A DNA stretch of 34,098 nt from positions 1 to 34,098 of the forward strand of contig JAURQB010000162.1 of assembly GCA_030836365.1 (NCBI GenBank), read 5' to 3'. Below, piece after piece: positions 6,817 through 15,471 of the stretch. The translations under genes were made by a program, and so were the position numbers. Source of the stretch: Bdellovibrionota bacterium. GTDB taxonomy: Bacteria; Bdellovibrionota; Bacteriovoracia; Bacteriovoracales; Bacteriovoracaceae. The notes beneath the pieces were generated by a model that saw nothing but the letters and a program-made list of their open reading frames with translations, was not told the origin of the DNA and did no database searches. Numbering within the stretch: position 1 is the first letter of the stretch; each line of letters starts with the position of its first letter.

Positions 6817-7959
6817 ATGAAAGGAATTTTGAATAAGAAAGCTACTCTCTTTAAAACAATGATTACATCATTGTCATTATCCATAGTAGGCTCCTGGGGG
6901 GCTTTTTATTGGTTAACGACTAGTATAGGAGATGTTAATTTAAGTATGGAGGGCCTGAGTACCTGTTTCTCTAGGGTCTCACAAAACTATAGCGGTAAAA
7001 TGATTGGCCCAAATCAACCTTATACATCGTCCAGTTTTTACAAAGTTACTGAGGAGTGTTTCTCGGATTTAGAAAAGGTAATAAACAATTCATTTTTTAT
7101 AAAACTCAACAAATCTGTAAATAAAAACTTTGAAGAGCTAGTTAAAAAATCATATTGGTTTCATCGCGATTCTATTGTTGAAAACGAGTTTACAGCTGTA
7201 AAAGACGGCAAAGTTGCTAGTATGACTAAAAACTTTCAAGAAATTGAATCCGTTTATGAATTAGTTAGTGAAGAAGTCTCGTCAATTCGGTCTGAATTAA
7301 ATTCAAGAAAAAAATGGGTATTTTCATTAGGTTTATTTTCCGTTCTATCGATGGCCTTTATCTCTTTATTTGGACTAAGCCGTAAGGATAATGAGAGAGT
7401 TACAAGTGCTCGTATTGATGATGTCTCTCAAAAAGAAATTGAAAAGCTGACGCGTCCATTGGTAGAACAAATAGCAGTCTCAACACAAGGGACAGTTTCA
7501 AAATCGACGATATCTGATCAAGTCACCTTATCTCCTGGGCCTGAAAAGTTTGATACATTTTTTAATCGATTTCTTCGTCTCATTGCCCCAAGACTTATAA
7601 GAAAAGGTATTAATTTTGACTTTTCTGTCGATACGGGAATACCTAGAGTCATGAATCCCGAACAAACTCATCGAAATCTAGAAATATTTTTTGAAAGAGC
7701 AACGAATTTTAACCTCTCAGGGGGGAGGGTAACTCGGATAGATTGTTATCAGTTACATTCCAAAAAAACTGAATTAAGATTTTATGACAATGGTGTGTGT
7801 CTAATTAACTCTCTTAAAAATTTTAAGAATGTACGTGCGAGTAATGGTCTTGTATTGGGAGTAGAGATGAAGCAGATTATTTCTTCATCGAGGAAAGGTA
7901 AAATTAAATCTATTTTTAAAGGAAAGAAAAAAGATTTAATGCGGGAATTACAAATCTAG
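6817..7959 (+). CDS. Membrane sensor-like protein with degenerate histidine-kinase ATPase domain
   Basis: The 380-residue product has membrane helices at about 14-34 and 167-187 enclosing a periplasmic domain of about 130 residues with two cysteines (50 and 81). The cytoplasmic C-terminus (about 245-370) follows the order of a GHKL/HATPase_c domain: an N-box-like NLEIFFERATNF (287-298), LRFYDNGVCL (320-329) like the G1 DNG, and NGLVLGVEMKQII (343-355) like the GLGLxIVKxI G2 box. The usual H-box and DHp helices are not seen between residues 188 and 245. It is therefore probably not a working histidine kinase but a signalling or dimerisation remnant. No response regulator is adjacent. Its stop overlaps the convergent gene's stop in CTAG (7956-7959). 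Confidence 0.6.
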   Translation: MKGILNKKATLFKTMITSLSLSIVGSWGAFYWLTTSIGDVNLSMEGLSTCFSRVSQNYSGKMIGPNQPYTSSSFYKVTEECFSDLEKVINNSFFIKLNKSVNKNFEELVKKSYWFHRDSIVENEFTAVKDGKVASMTKNFQEIESVYELVSEEVSSIRSELNSRKKWVFSLGLFSVLSMAFISLFGLSRKDNERVTSARIDDVSQKEIEKLTRPLVEQIAVSTQGTVSKSTISDQVTLSPGPEKFDTFFNRFLRLIAPRLIRKGINFDFSVDTGIPRVMNPEQTHRNLEIFFERATNFNLSGGRVTRIDCYQLHSKKTELRFYDNGVCLINSLKNFKNVRASNGLVLGVEMKQIISSSRKGKIKSIFKGKKKDLMRELQI

Positions 7960-9557
7960 AGTATCACTTTCGATCGTTGATAGAAGTTTGGAGTGCTTAA
8001 AATTAATTCATTAATTAATTTACGTACACTCTCAAAGTGATAATTCCTTTTAATTAAATGGTTAATGATTCTCTCATAAATAATATTATTATCACTCGTG
8101 GAGTAAAATGATAGATCTGCCATCATATTTCCAATTTGCTTTGCTATATTAAATATATCGAGCAAGGTGATGTTAACGAGAGAATCAGTTGAGATTTCAT
8201 CCCTGATAATTTTTAAACATATAGTTTGCCAGCTCTTTTCCTCTTGATATTGCGATTTTTTAACTAGGTCTAAATACAAATCACACTTCCTAAACGGATT
8301 AAAAACTTTTGATGAAAAGTAGCCAATGTAATTAGTATAAATTAAATAACCTAAGATCTTTTCGGACGTCGCTGGCAAGGGAGTTTTATTTTGTATTAGG
8401 TTTGAGACATGAAAACCGGCAATAATAGAAATCCTATTGATAGAATAGCTAGGGCAGTAATAGCTATTTGTGCCTGCGATGTGAAATAATTCACCTTGAT
8501 GGATAAGTCCTTCGTAAAATTCTCGAACTTCATTATTTAAATTTAGCTGATTAATTTTTTCAATGATAGTCTCAAGGGATGTGTGGTCATATATGTTAAA
8601 GTCTTCAAGCTCCTCATCTTGCAGCTGAAAATTAAGGGTGTCATTCAATTGCCGACAAAGATAAAGGAAATTTTCATAAACATTCCCATTAAATGATTTT
8701 AATCCAGTTTCAATAATATAATCATGAAGGTCAAACTCCGGATCGTCACAAAGATTCTCATACCAATAGATCATTGATTCATACTTAATCCACGGAGGGG
8801 AGTTTTGTAAGCTAAACTCTTTATTTGAAAACTTAACAATAATACTTTCGGACGCTAATTTCTCGTCAGCTTCCTCGTAAATACGCCAATAAATCTCTTC
8901 AAGATTTTGATGAATGACTATTTGAGAAATAGGACTAGAACAAAGATCTTTAGTTAATTTGGGTAATCTGTCGGGTAAAATATGAAGCTCTCCGAACAAA
9001 ACAAAAAAATGTTGATATTGATTATTCGAGATGTTTTTTGCAATGACTGATGCAGCCTCTTTGTCTCGATTTGCTAATGGGCCTTCAGAATTTAGAGCGA
9101 TAATGTTAAAACCATTCTCTTTTGCTAATTGAAAAAATACCTTATAGTGAATCCAAGGAAAACGCCAAGATTCTTTATAATTGATTGTCTCTAGAAATTC
9201 TCTTTCTGTAATAATATTGCGTAAGTAGTTGTCTATTGCTTTTTGATGTTTGATGTGAACAAACTCTACTCCGATGGCCATATTATTTGTTTTCGTAAAA
9301 AAAGTTTTTAATAATCTTTCGAGGTTTTTTGAGCTTTGGTCAAATGTATGGAAGTCACCTAGGTATATCACTTGAGATTGATGTATTGACTTTAAAATCT
9401 CGGAGATATCAACTATTGAAAAAGCTTTGCTCTCGTATGAATTCATTGCTTTACTGTATTCTTTTAATTCTTCTGGAATATATTCAAGGTATTCTAATGC
9501 CTTTTTTTTAGTTGTTCGGTGAATTTCAAGCCGTGACTTTTTTATATTAAGTTTCAT
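7956..9557 (-). CDS. ChaN/Tiki-superfamily protein with long C-terminal extension
   Basis: The 533-residue protein has, from about 60 to 215, the fold signature of the ChaN/EreA/TraB/Tiki superfamily: VIYLGDFH (63-70, the first GxxH), AIGVEF (94-99), a Trp/Arg-containing stretch (ESWRFPWIHY, 129-138), ALNSEG (154-159) and the second GxxH, FGELH (188-192). ChaN proteins bind haem or are hydrolase-like; the ligand here cannot be told. ChaN itself is a lipoprotein of about 300 residues, but this one has no signal peptide and adds about 300 unfamiliar, helix-rich residues. TATAAT on the minus strand (9583-9588) lies about 25 nt before the ATG. It reads in the same direction as the 924-residue gene upstream, with an 79-nt gap. 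Confidence 0.62.
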   Translation of the reverse strand: MKLNIKKSRLEIHRTTKKKALEYLEYIPEELKEYSKAMNSYESKAFSIVDISEILKSIHQSQVIYLGDFHTFDQSSKNLERLLKTFFTKTNNMAIGVEFVHIKHQKAIDNYLRNIITEREFLETINYKESWRFPWIHYKVFFQLAKENGFNIIALNSEGPLANRDKEAASVIAKNISNNQYQHFFVLFGELHILPDRLPKLTKDLCSSPISQIVIHQNLEEIYWRIYEEADEKLASESIIVKFSNKEFSLQNSPPWIKYESMIYWYENLCDDPEFDLHDYIIETGLKSFNGNVYENFLYLCRQLNDTLNFQLQDEELEDFNIYDHTSLETIIEKINQLNLNNEVREFYEGLIHQGELFHIAGTNSYYCPSYSINRISIIAGFHVSNLIQNKTPLPATSEKILGYLIYTNYIGYFSSKVFNPFRKCDLYLDLVKKSQYQEEKSWQTICLKIIRDEISTDSLVNITLLDIFNIAKQIGNMMADLSFYSTSDNNIIYERIINHLIKRNYHFESVRKLINELILSTPNFYQRSKVIL

Positions 9558-9636
9558 TATTTTTTCATCGTTATTAAGAATTATTATAGAAGAATCTATA
9601 AAAAATGAAATAGTTAATATGTCATAGAGGTGAAGG

Positions 9637-12411
9637 CTATAAAATTAAACCAGTAATGACATCATTAATTAGCTCCGTAGATTTTTGTTGATACGTTGCT
9701 AATGTTATCGATTTTTCTTTTCCTTCATCGACAATAGAGTCGAGATCTTTGGCAGAAGGAATTTTTAACGTTTGAAGAATATCGGCGGGTTTGAATTCGT
9801 TAAATTGATTTAATATCTGGTGAGTAAATTCAATTAAATTTTCAGAAGAGAAGATACTGAGAGAGCAATCAGAACCACTCATTAGGTCAATTCGGTTTTG
9901 TCCATTATTGGGATCTTTAATAAGTTGGGTATTAGAGACAGGGGAGTATAACTTAAGTTTGTCGTTTGTTTTAAATTCGACATAAGCATCTGGATTATTT
10001 GGGTAAATACTGGTCAAGTTTAGTTTTATTATCTTTTGAAGAAATTCTTGATCCTTAACGTTTACTTTTGACGCCATCTTTTTGTCTTTGGAGTTAATAT
10101 GTTGTAACTTCATCTTTAGGTGCGAAAGGCAAGAAAGCGTGATAGAGGTGTCAAGGTCTTGAAACTCCCTAGCGTCATCTAAGAAAAGGCTGAGTCTCTC
10201 ATTTAATTGCTCAATTGATAATGCTTGCAGTTGATCTACTGATAAATTTAAAATATTAAAACTTGATGGAAGGTCCTGCTTAAACTCGATATTTGCGGTG
10301 GTATAAAACTTTTTTGGCACTAGTAGGGAGCGAATTTTACTTTTTATTTTAGTCGTGGCGCCACCAAGGGTTAGTTTGATAATCTGCCTGCCGATGCTTG
10401 AATTAAAATATTCTCTAAATATATTAATGTTAAGACTTCTAACAAGTGGGGTCAGGTTATAATATTGAAAAAAGGCTTCACCATATTTTTGTTTTTTTGC
10501 CTCAAGAGTATCCGAAGGAATTATCTCTATTGAGCTAGCAAGATAATCAGGAGTATGAACAATTAGTACATAAGGCGAAGTATTTTGAATATCATCCGAT
10601 GCGAAAAGGTAGTGCTTTTCATTCGTTTGATTTGTTCTTGATTCATTTGTTTCAATTTTAAAGAAATTATCCAAAGTCAGAGAGTTTGTTGCCAGATTCT
10701 TATAAAAATTTGGGTGAGTAATGGAGTTTTGGGACTGATTTTCATTTTCTAAAATTTTGCCATCAAGAACGACACTTTGGTGAAATTTGACAACAAAACC
10801 TCGCGCCAGGTCCTTTTGGTAGATCGGAGTAGTTGGCTTTTTATGTTTCCAAATATTTTTGAGCTCAGTTGAAAATAATTGCATCAATTGAAATTGACTA
10901 AGCTTGCCCTCTAATTGAAATGACAGATGACTAGACTTATTTCGGTCCCTTTCGTTTACAGTATAATTATTGAGATGTTCTTTTTTTGAAAAGATATAAA
11001 TGTGATCTGGAACTTCGCCCTTATTTCTGAGGCTTTCAAGGTTGAATTCAGCTTCAAGGTGAGCAACCTCTAATAACTGTTTTACCTTTTCTTGGTAGCT
11101 TGGGACAAATAACTTTTGATTAGTCAGAATAATGAGATAGCCACCATTGATAAGTTGATTTATTTCATTACTAATTTGCGTCGTAAGGTAGTGATGAGGG
11201 TTCTTTTTTGGTAGATCAAGCAAATTTAAAACGACTCGATGATATAGAGGTTTCTTTTTTTCTGTGTTTAAACCATCAAATAAGTTTGTCTGTCCAAATT
11301 CAGCATTGTCATTCGCACAGACTTTTTCCTTCTCCTTGTAGACCTCAATTATATACTTTACTGGATTTTTTCCATAAGTCGTCGCAAGTTGTATTAGGAA
11401 AGATAAAAATTGTAACTCGTGACAGTACTTTATATATGGGTCATTTTTATCTCTTTGGGTAAAATTGGGAAAGATTAGATTTTTCCAGCCTCTTGGGTCA
11501 GAGCTATTTTGAGCGAGCCAATGAGATTGAGAAAGACTTGTTACATGTTGGCCCGAAAAGTTTACTGATAAAACATCTTGATTTTTTAATTCACTTACAT
11601 TTCTTTCTTCAATCCAATTAGGAAAGTGGATCAGTAATTCGTTTATCAATTTACCAAACTCTTGGTGAGAGATGGAGTGTGGGTAAGTTGTTTTTTGCGT
11701 TTTAAGGTAGTTTGAAAAGGAAGTAATTTTCATCAATTCTGTTATGGAAATGGTTTCCAGAACTTTAACGATTGATACTATTTTTAAATTAGTCGTCGAA
11801 GAGGGCCTGTACCAACTATAACTATTTTTTTGTAAGCTTTTAATAGTTATATTATTTTGGCTGGTTGCTTTAAACACCTTCTGGAAAAAATAGCTTGGGT
11901 TTTTTAGCAGATGCTCATTTAATTCAATTTGCAAGCTCTCGCTAAGCTTTGAAAGAAACTTAATTTTATAGAGGTAAAGAGTAACACTTTTAAAACTAGA
12001 GACTTTAATAAAATCCAATACGATTGAATTCATCTTGTTTGTTGGTAATGATATTTCTCTTAAAAGAAAGTCTGGTTTCTCTAAAAAAGAAGGATTGATC
12101 TTACTATTATTTTCATGGCAATAAGTTTTGAACTGTTCAAAGATAAGCTCTTGCAAGGATCTGTTTGCCTGAGATAAGCCTCGAAACTGCTGAATGCAAT
12201 CAGACCAAAGTTTCATTAATATTTTTTTTACCTTAATACCATTTTTGGAAATTAAGCTCTGTCCTGACCACCCTGGTGTAAAGAAATCGCCAGGGTTAAA
12301 ATCATTTTTATTATCGTGTTTTTCAAGTGAATATGCGTGTGCGCTCCCTCCCCTAATTGGTTGGGCAGAGTCGTTCAGCCAGTCAATTGCTTTAAATGAG
12401 TTTTGCTTCAC
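9637..12411 (-). CDS. Large protein resembling an N6-adenine DNA methyltransferase lacking NPPY
   Basis: A 924-residue protein with a GTG start and no strong ribosome site. Two stretches recall type I/IIG modification enzymes. Residues 423-476 (NGGYLIILTNQKLF ... VPDHIYIFSKK) match the segment after the catalytic loop of HsdM/TaqI-type enzymes, where a GG-turn strand is followed by a leucine-rich helix and a final strand ending in a Lys. Residues 670-702 (SSIGRQIIKLTLGGATTKIK then LLVPKKF) resemble a target-recognition/specificity segment. Where [DNS]PP[YF] should stand (about 394-408) the sequence is VLNLLDLPKKNPHHY, and no GxG SAM loop was found. It is thus probably not an active methylase. 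It is soluble, with no signal peptide. An unrelated fold cannot be excluded. Confidence 0.5.
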   Translation of the reverse strand: MKQNSFKAIDWLNDSAQPIRGGSAHAYSLEKHDNKNDFNPGDFFTPGWSGQSLISKNGIKVKKILMKLWSDCIQQFRGLSQANRSLQELIFEQFKTYCHENNSKINPSFLEKPDFLLREISLPTNKMNSIVLDFIKVSSFKSVTLYLYKIKFLSKLSESLQIELNEHLLKNPSYFFQKVFKATSQNNITIKSLQKNSYSWYRPSSTTNLKIVSIVKVLETISITELMKITSFSNYLKTQKTTYPHSISHQEFGKLINELLIHFPNWIEERNVSELKNQDVLSVNFSGQHVTSLSQSHWLAQNSSDPRGWKNLIFPNFTQRDKNDPYIKYCHELQFLSFLIQLATTYGKNPVKYIIEVYKEKEKVCANDNAEFGQTNLFDGLNTEKKKPLYHRVVLNLLDLPKKNPHHYLTTQISNEINQLINGGYLIILTNQKLFVPSYQEKVKQLLEVAHLEAEFNLESLRNKGEVPDHIYIFSKKEHLNNYTVNERDRNKSSHLSFQLEGKLSQFQLMQLFSTELKNIWKHKKPTTPIYQKDLARGFVVKFHQSVVLDGKILENENQSQNSITHPNFYKNLATNSLTLDNFFKIETNESRTNQTNEKHYLFASDDIQNTSPYVLIVHTPDYLASSIEIIPSDTLEAKKQKYGEAFFQYYNLTPLVRSLNINIFREYFNSSIGRQIIKLTLGGATTKIKSKIRSLLVPKKFYTTANIEFKQDLPSSFNILNLSVDQLQALSIEQLNERLSLFLDDAREFQDLDTSITLSCLSHLKMKLQHINSKDKKMASKVNVKDQEFLQKIIKLNLTSIYPNNPDAYVEFKTNDKLKLYSPVSNTQLIKDPNNGQNRIDLMSGSDCSLSIFSSENLIEFTHQILNQFNEFKPADILQTLKIPSAKDLDSIVDEGKEKSITLATYQQKSTELINDVITGLIL

Positions 12412-12476
12412 TTGAGTTATTCATTTACCTTAAATTAAAACGAAACAAAAATTTACAGAATTGAGATGGTCTTGTC

Positions 12477-12560
12477 ATGAAAAAATTGTATGAAAACGAT
12501 AAGTTAGAAAATTTAAGAAATCGATTGTTGCGGAGATTATTATCTGCTATTCTGCGTTAA
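12477..12560 (+). CDS. Candidate 27-residue cationic amphipathic small ORF
   Basis: An ATG-started frame in the gap between the divergent 924-residue gene and rsmD encodes 27 residues, ending LENLRNRLLRRLLSAILR, with Leu/Ile and Arg spaced as in an amphipathic helix. It ends 20 nt before the rsmD start. GAGATGG about 7 nt upstream is a weak ribosome site. The proposed rsmD promoter lies inside it, so it may be chance. It is listed only as a candidate leader or micropeptide. Confidence 0.22.
   Translation: MKKLYENDKLENLRNRLLRRLLSAILR
12525..12553 (+). promoter_or_regulatory. Candidate sigma-70 promoter for rsmD
   Basis: TTGTTG (12525-12530), a 17-nt spacer, then TATTCT (12548-12553), with the rsmD GTG 28 nt downstream and ATAAGGAAG as ribosome site between. 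Hexamers are imperfect but spacing is ideal. Confidence 0.42.
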
Positions 12561-12580
12561 ATTTATAAGGAAGTTTTCAC

Positions 12581-13159
12581 GTGTCGCTTAAGATTATGGG
12601 AGGCCTATTTAGAGGTCTCAATTTGCAAGTAAATGACCGAATAACTAGGCCAACTGGTGTTCTATTAAAGCGAAAAGTTTTTGATGCCAGGCAAAGATTT
12701 GATGGCGTGCATTTTTATGACCTGTGCGCTGGGTCGGGGGCTGTTGGGTTAGAAGCTTCTAGTCGCGGCGCAGAATCTGTTACGTTGGTTGAGGAGAATT
12801 TACTTGCTATTCGACTAATTAAATCTTCCGTCGATTTGATCAAAAAGCGTTTTGAAGTTAGCTCATTTGGTAAAATATTTGTTGTCAAAAAGTCAGTTGT
12901 TAGTTGGTTGCCATTTTTCTTCGCAAGCGCTTCATCTAGTTCAAATATTGTCTTTTTTGATCCACCATACGAAGATTCAAAACTCTATGATAGGGTGCTG
13001 GATTTATTTGAACTCTCTGATTACAAGGGAGAGCTTTGGATCGAGTATGACTTAAAGGCAAAAGAGAGCGTTTTGGTCAAGATCAATGATGCGTACGAAA
13101 AAAGAGGAATCAAAAAGTACACTCATGGGCAGCACTCGATTTGTCTTTTACAGTTTTGA
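12581..13159 (+). CDS. rsmD: 16S rRNA (guanine966-N2)-methyltransferase RsmD
   Basis: Methylates N2 of G966 in 16S rRNA of the 30S subunit using SAM. The 192-residue length is normal. The N-terminal family segment (IMGGLFRGLNL, then RPTGVLLKRKVFD) is followed by the SAM-binding motif DLCAGSGAVGLEA (47-59), the acidic TLVEEN loop (68-73) and the catalytic FFDPPY (125-130). GTG 12581 is chosen because it puts the family N-terminus in place and follows AAGGAAG at proper distance. It is 88 nt before the aminotransferase gene. Confidence 0.95.
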   Translation: MSLKIMGGLFRGLNLQVNDRITRPTGVLLKRKVFDARQRFDGVHFYDLCAGSGAVGLEASSRGAESVTLVEENLLAIRLIKSSVDLIKKRFEVSSFGKIFVVKKSVVSWLPFFFASASSSSNIVFFDPPYEDSKLYDRVLDLFELSDYKGELWIEYDLKAKESVLVKINDAYEKRGIKKYTHGQHSICLLQF

Positions 13160-13186
13160 CCTCGCATTTAAATTAATAATCCCTGA

Positions 13187-13216
13187 TTGTAATTTCTCAT
13201 CAAACCACGTTACTAT
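13187..13216 (+). promoter_or_regulatory. Candidate sigma-70 promoter for the aspartate aminotransferase
   Basis: TTGTAA (13187-13192), an 18-nt spacer and TACTAT (13211-13216) lie in the gap after rsmD. AAGGAAAG at 13235-13242 is the ribosome site and the ATG is at 13248. This supports starting the gene here rather than further upstream inside rsmD. Confidence 0.42.
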
Positions 13217-13247
13217 TAAGCGCCTCATTTTATTAAGGAAAGAAAAA

Positions 13248-14468
13248 ATGAAAGTTAGTGAACGAGTATTAAACTTCCAAGAAAGCGTGACGCTAAAGTT
13301 AAATGCGGAAGTCGTTAAGATGCAGGAGCATGGCCAAAAAGTAATTAACCTTACTGCAGGACAGTTGCCCTTTAAGCCTGATCACGAATTTATTAAAAAC
13401 ATAAAACAGGAATCAAATTTTTTAAAGTCTTTTCAATATTCACCAGTCGCAGGTTTTCCTGAGTTGAGAGATAAAATTAAAAGTTGGAGTAGTGAACAGA
13501 GAAGAGTGTCCTTAGATGATAAAGATGTAATTATTTCTAGTGGGGCTAAGCACGTCATCTCCAACGTCCTTTGTAGTTTAATAAACCCTGGTGATGAAGT
13601 GATTATTATCGCTCCTTACTGGGTGTCTTACCCGGCGATGATTAATCTTTTTGGAGGCGTTACCAAAGTCGTGAATAGTGATTTTTACGATCATTATTGC
13701 CCTGATATTGATGGAGTCAAAGCGGCCATAACAAATAAGACAAAAGCTATCATTGTTAATTCGCCGAATAATCCAGTGGGAACTGTATATAAAAGTGAAT
13801 GGATGGAATCTTTTGCGAGCTTAATGAAAGATCACCCTAACATAAATCTCATTAGTGATGAGATTTATAAAGAGTTAAATTATTACGATCCTGAGCCTAG
13901 CTATTTCTACCAGTCGGAACCAGAGTTGTTAGATAGAACGATTATTATTTCAGGTATTTCAAAAATTATGGCCTCTACAGGCTTAAGAATTGGTTGGGCA
14001 ATCGGGCCGAAGAGTTTCATTAAGAAAGTTTCAACACTTCAGGGGCAAACCACGTCAGGAGCGAGCTCTCTTGTTCAATTGGCGCTTCTTAATTATGACT
14101 TCAATCTCTTAGATAATTATCTTGATCCAATAAAAAATCATCTAAGAAAAAATGCAAATACTTTAAGAGACAAGCTAAGGGAAAATAACCTTGCTCATAA
14201 ATGGTATCAGGTTGATGGGGCTTTTTATTATCTGCTTGATCTAAGAAATTTACCTATAATGGACCACTTAAAAAATGGAGATGATAACGGTGACTATGCG
14301 ACAGAGGTTTGCCAAAAAATATTAGCCGATGCAGGTGTGGCAATGGTTCCTGGTAGTGATTTTGGAGCACCCAATACAGCTCGCTTAAGCCTCGTAGCAA
14401 ATAATGAGATTTTTTCAGAGGCAATACAAAAAATTATTGAATGCGTACTAAAAAAAAAAGTAAATTAG
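13248..14468 (+). CDS. Aspartate aminotransferase (class I/II PLP enzyme)
   Basis: Transfers the amino group between aspartate (or a related amino acid) and 2-oxoglutarate. The 406 residues match the type Ib aspartate aminotransferase length. Visible landmarks: YSPVAGFPELR (65-74), SSGAKH (97-102), NSPNNPVG (171-178), SDEIYKELNY (203-212), the PLP-lysine box SGISKIMASTGLRIGW with Lys239, and the substrate-carboxylate Arg379 in TARLSLV. The frame is open to 13086, inside rsmD, but the family N-terminus (MKVSERVLNF) and the ribosome site fix the start at 13248. Substrate range (aspartate, aromatic or prephenate) cannot be told by eye. Confidence 0.93.
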   Translation: MKVSERVLNFQESVTLKLNAEVVKMQEHGQKVINLTAGQLPFKPDHEFIKNIKQESNFLKSFQYSPVAGFPELRDKIKSWSSEQRRVSLDDKDVIISSGAKHVISNVLCSLINPGDEVIIIAPYWVSYPAMINLFGGVTKVVNSDFYDHYCPDIDGVKAAITNKTKAIIVNSPNNPVGTVYKSEWMESFASLMKDHPNINLISDEIYKELNYYDPEPSYFYQSEPELLDRTIIISGISKIMASTGLRIGWAIGPKSFIKKVSTLQGQTTSGASSLVQLALLNYDFNLLDNYLDPIKNHLRKNANTLRDKLRENNLAHKWYQVDGAFYYLLDLRNLPIMDHLKNGDDNGDYATEVCQKILADAGVAMVPGSDFGAPNTARLSLVANNEIFSEAIQKIIECVLKKKVN

Positions 14469-14472
14469 TAAA

Positions 14473-15471
14473 ATGAGGAAGGTGATCACACTTATAATCT
14501 TAAGTCTCTTATTCATCTCCTGTGGGTTTGACGCCCAAGAAGAAAGAGATCAAGCAATCCTTTCCGCCAATATTCAATTGAGTGAGCGAAATTGTAACGA
14601 GGCCATAAAAGCGTTGCAGGCCGTGCCTTTTACTTGGAAGGATCCAACCTTTTTGAGGACGTTCTCTCTTGCTTACGCATGCAAAGGAAATTTTAATGTT
14701 GTAACTCTTTTTAGTGATGATCTTCCTTTATTTGGATCTGTTGCCAATTCACCACTTGGTGGACTCTCACGCTTTTCAACAAGTAGCGATATGAAGTCTC
14801 CAACAGACACTGATTATCTAAATATTTTCACGGGCCTAAACTACCTTCTTTATGCAGGAGGTATTGATTCAGATGAAGATCCAACACCTGCAAAAAGAGA
14901 CGCCGTATTTGAACTGCAAGAAGTTCAAGAGATGGAAATGCTTGCTTTTTACGAGTTACTCGTTAATCTTGGTCGCTTTTTATACTATTTTGGAAACGCT
15001 GATGAAGATGGGATAAAAGGTGATGGGCTTCAATCCAATAAATGTTTTATCGTCTATGATAATCTTCCATTAGAGGGATCGGCTTTCTTTTTAAGAGATT
15101 ATCTAGATATAGGACTTACAGGGTCCTGTTCGAAAGCAAGGGCTGCTGATTCCGGTCATGAATATTTATATAATGCTGACGATGGTTCTAGAAATACGGA
15201 GGCCCTTTGTGAAGGGGTTGTATTAATTAATAATTTTTTTGAATTATTGCCAAGAGTGCTAAGTAGTATCGCCGGTAGTGACTTCGATGCAATTGATGAT
15301 ATTTCTGGAGTGCTTGAGATACAGCTTGATGTTGTTGAAAATGTAAAATCAGGTTTAAGAGAAAAAGTGGGTGAAGTTCTTAGTTACGATTTATGTGTTA
15401 GCAATAATCAAAATGATGATACGTTTCTACAGTTTTATTATGCCTTTATCGCTGAGGTACTTTTTAGATGA
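14473..15471 (+). CDS. Lipoprotein of unknown function paired with an outer-membrane protein
   Basis: The 332-residue protein has a signal peptide ending in LFISC (Cys17). The first mature part (about 25-75) is helical with two Cys (41 and 69) in a context like a TPR-type repeat (NCNEAIKAL ... SLAYACKGNF). The rest is acidic, with several Asp-Glu runs and further paired cysteines. No family was recognised. It starts 4 nt after the aminotransferase stop, and its stop overlaps the next start in ATGA (15468-15471), so it is co-translated with an outer-membrane protein and is probably its periplasmic or surface partner. Confidence 0.82.
   Translation: MRKVITLIILSLLFISCGFDAQEERDQAILSANIQLSERNCNEAIKALQAVPFTWKDPTFLRTFSLAYACKGNFNVVTLFSDDLPLFGSVANSPLGGLSRFSTSSDMKSPTDTDYLNIFTGLNYLLYAGGIDSDEDPTPAKRDAVFELQEVQEMEMLAFYELLVNLGRFLYYFGNADEDGIKGDGLQSNKCFIVYDNLPLEGSAFFLRDYLDIGLTGSCSKARAADSGHEYLYNADDGSRNTEALCEGVVLINNFFELLPRVLSSIAGSDFDAIDDISGVLEIQLDVVENVKSGLREKVGEVLSYDLCVSNNQNDDTFLQFYYAFIAEVLFR

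Noticed and set aside
13086-13247. 54-codon N-terminal extension of the aminotransferase frame into rsmD
   Set aside because: The extension overlaps rsmD, lacks family similarity, and a good ribosome site and family start exist at 13248.
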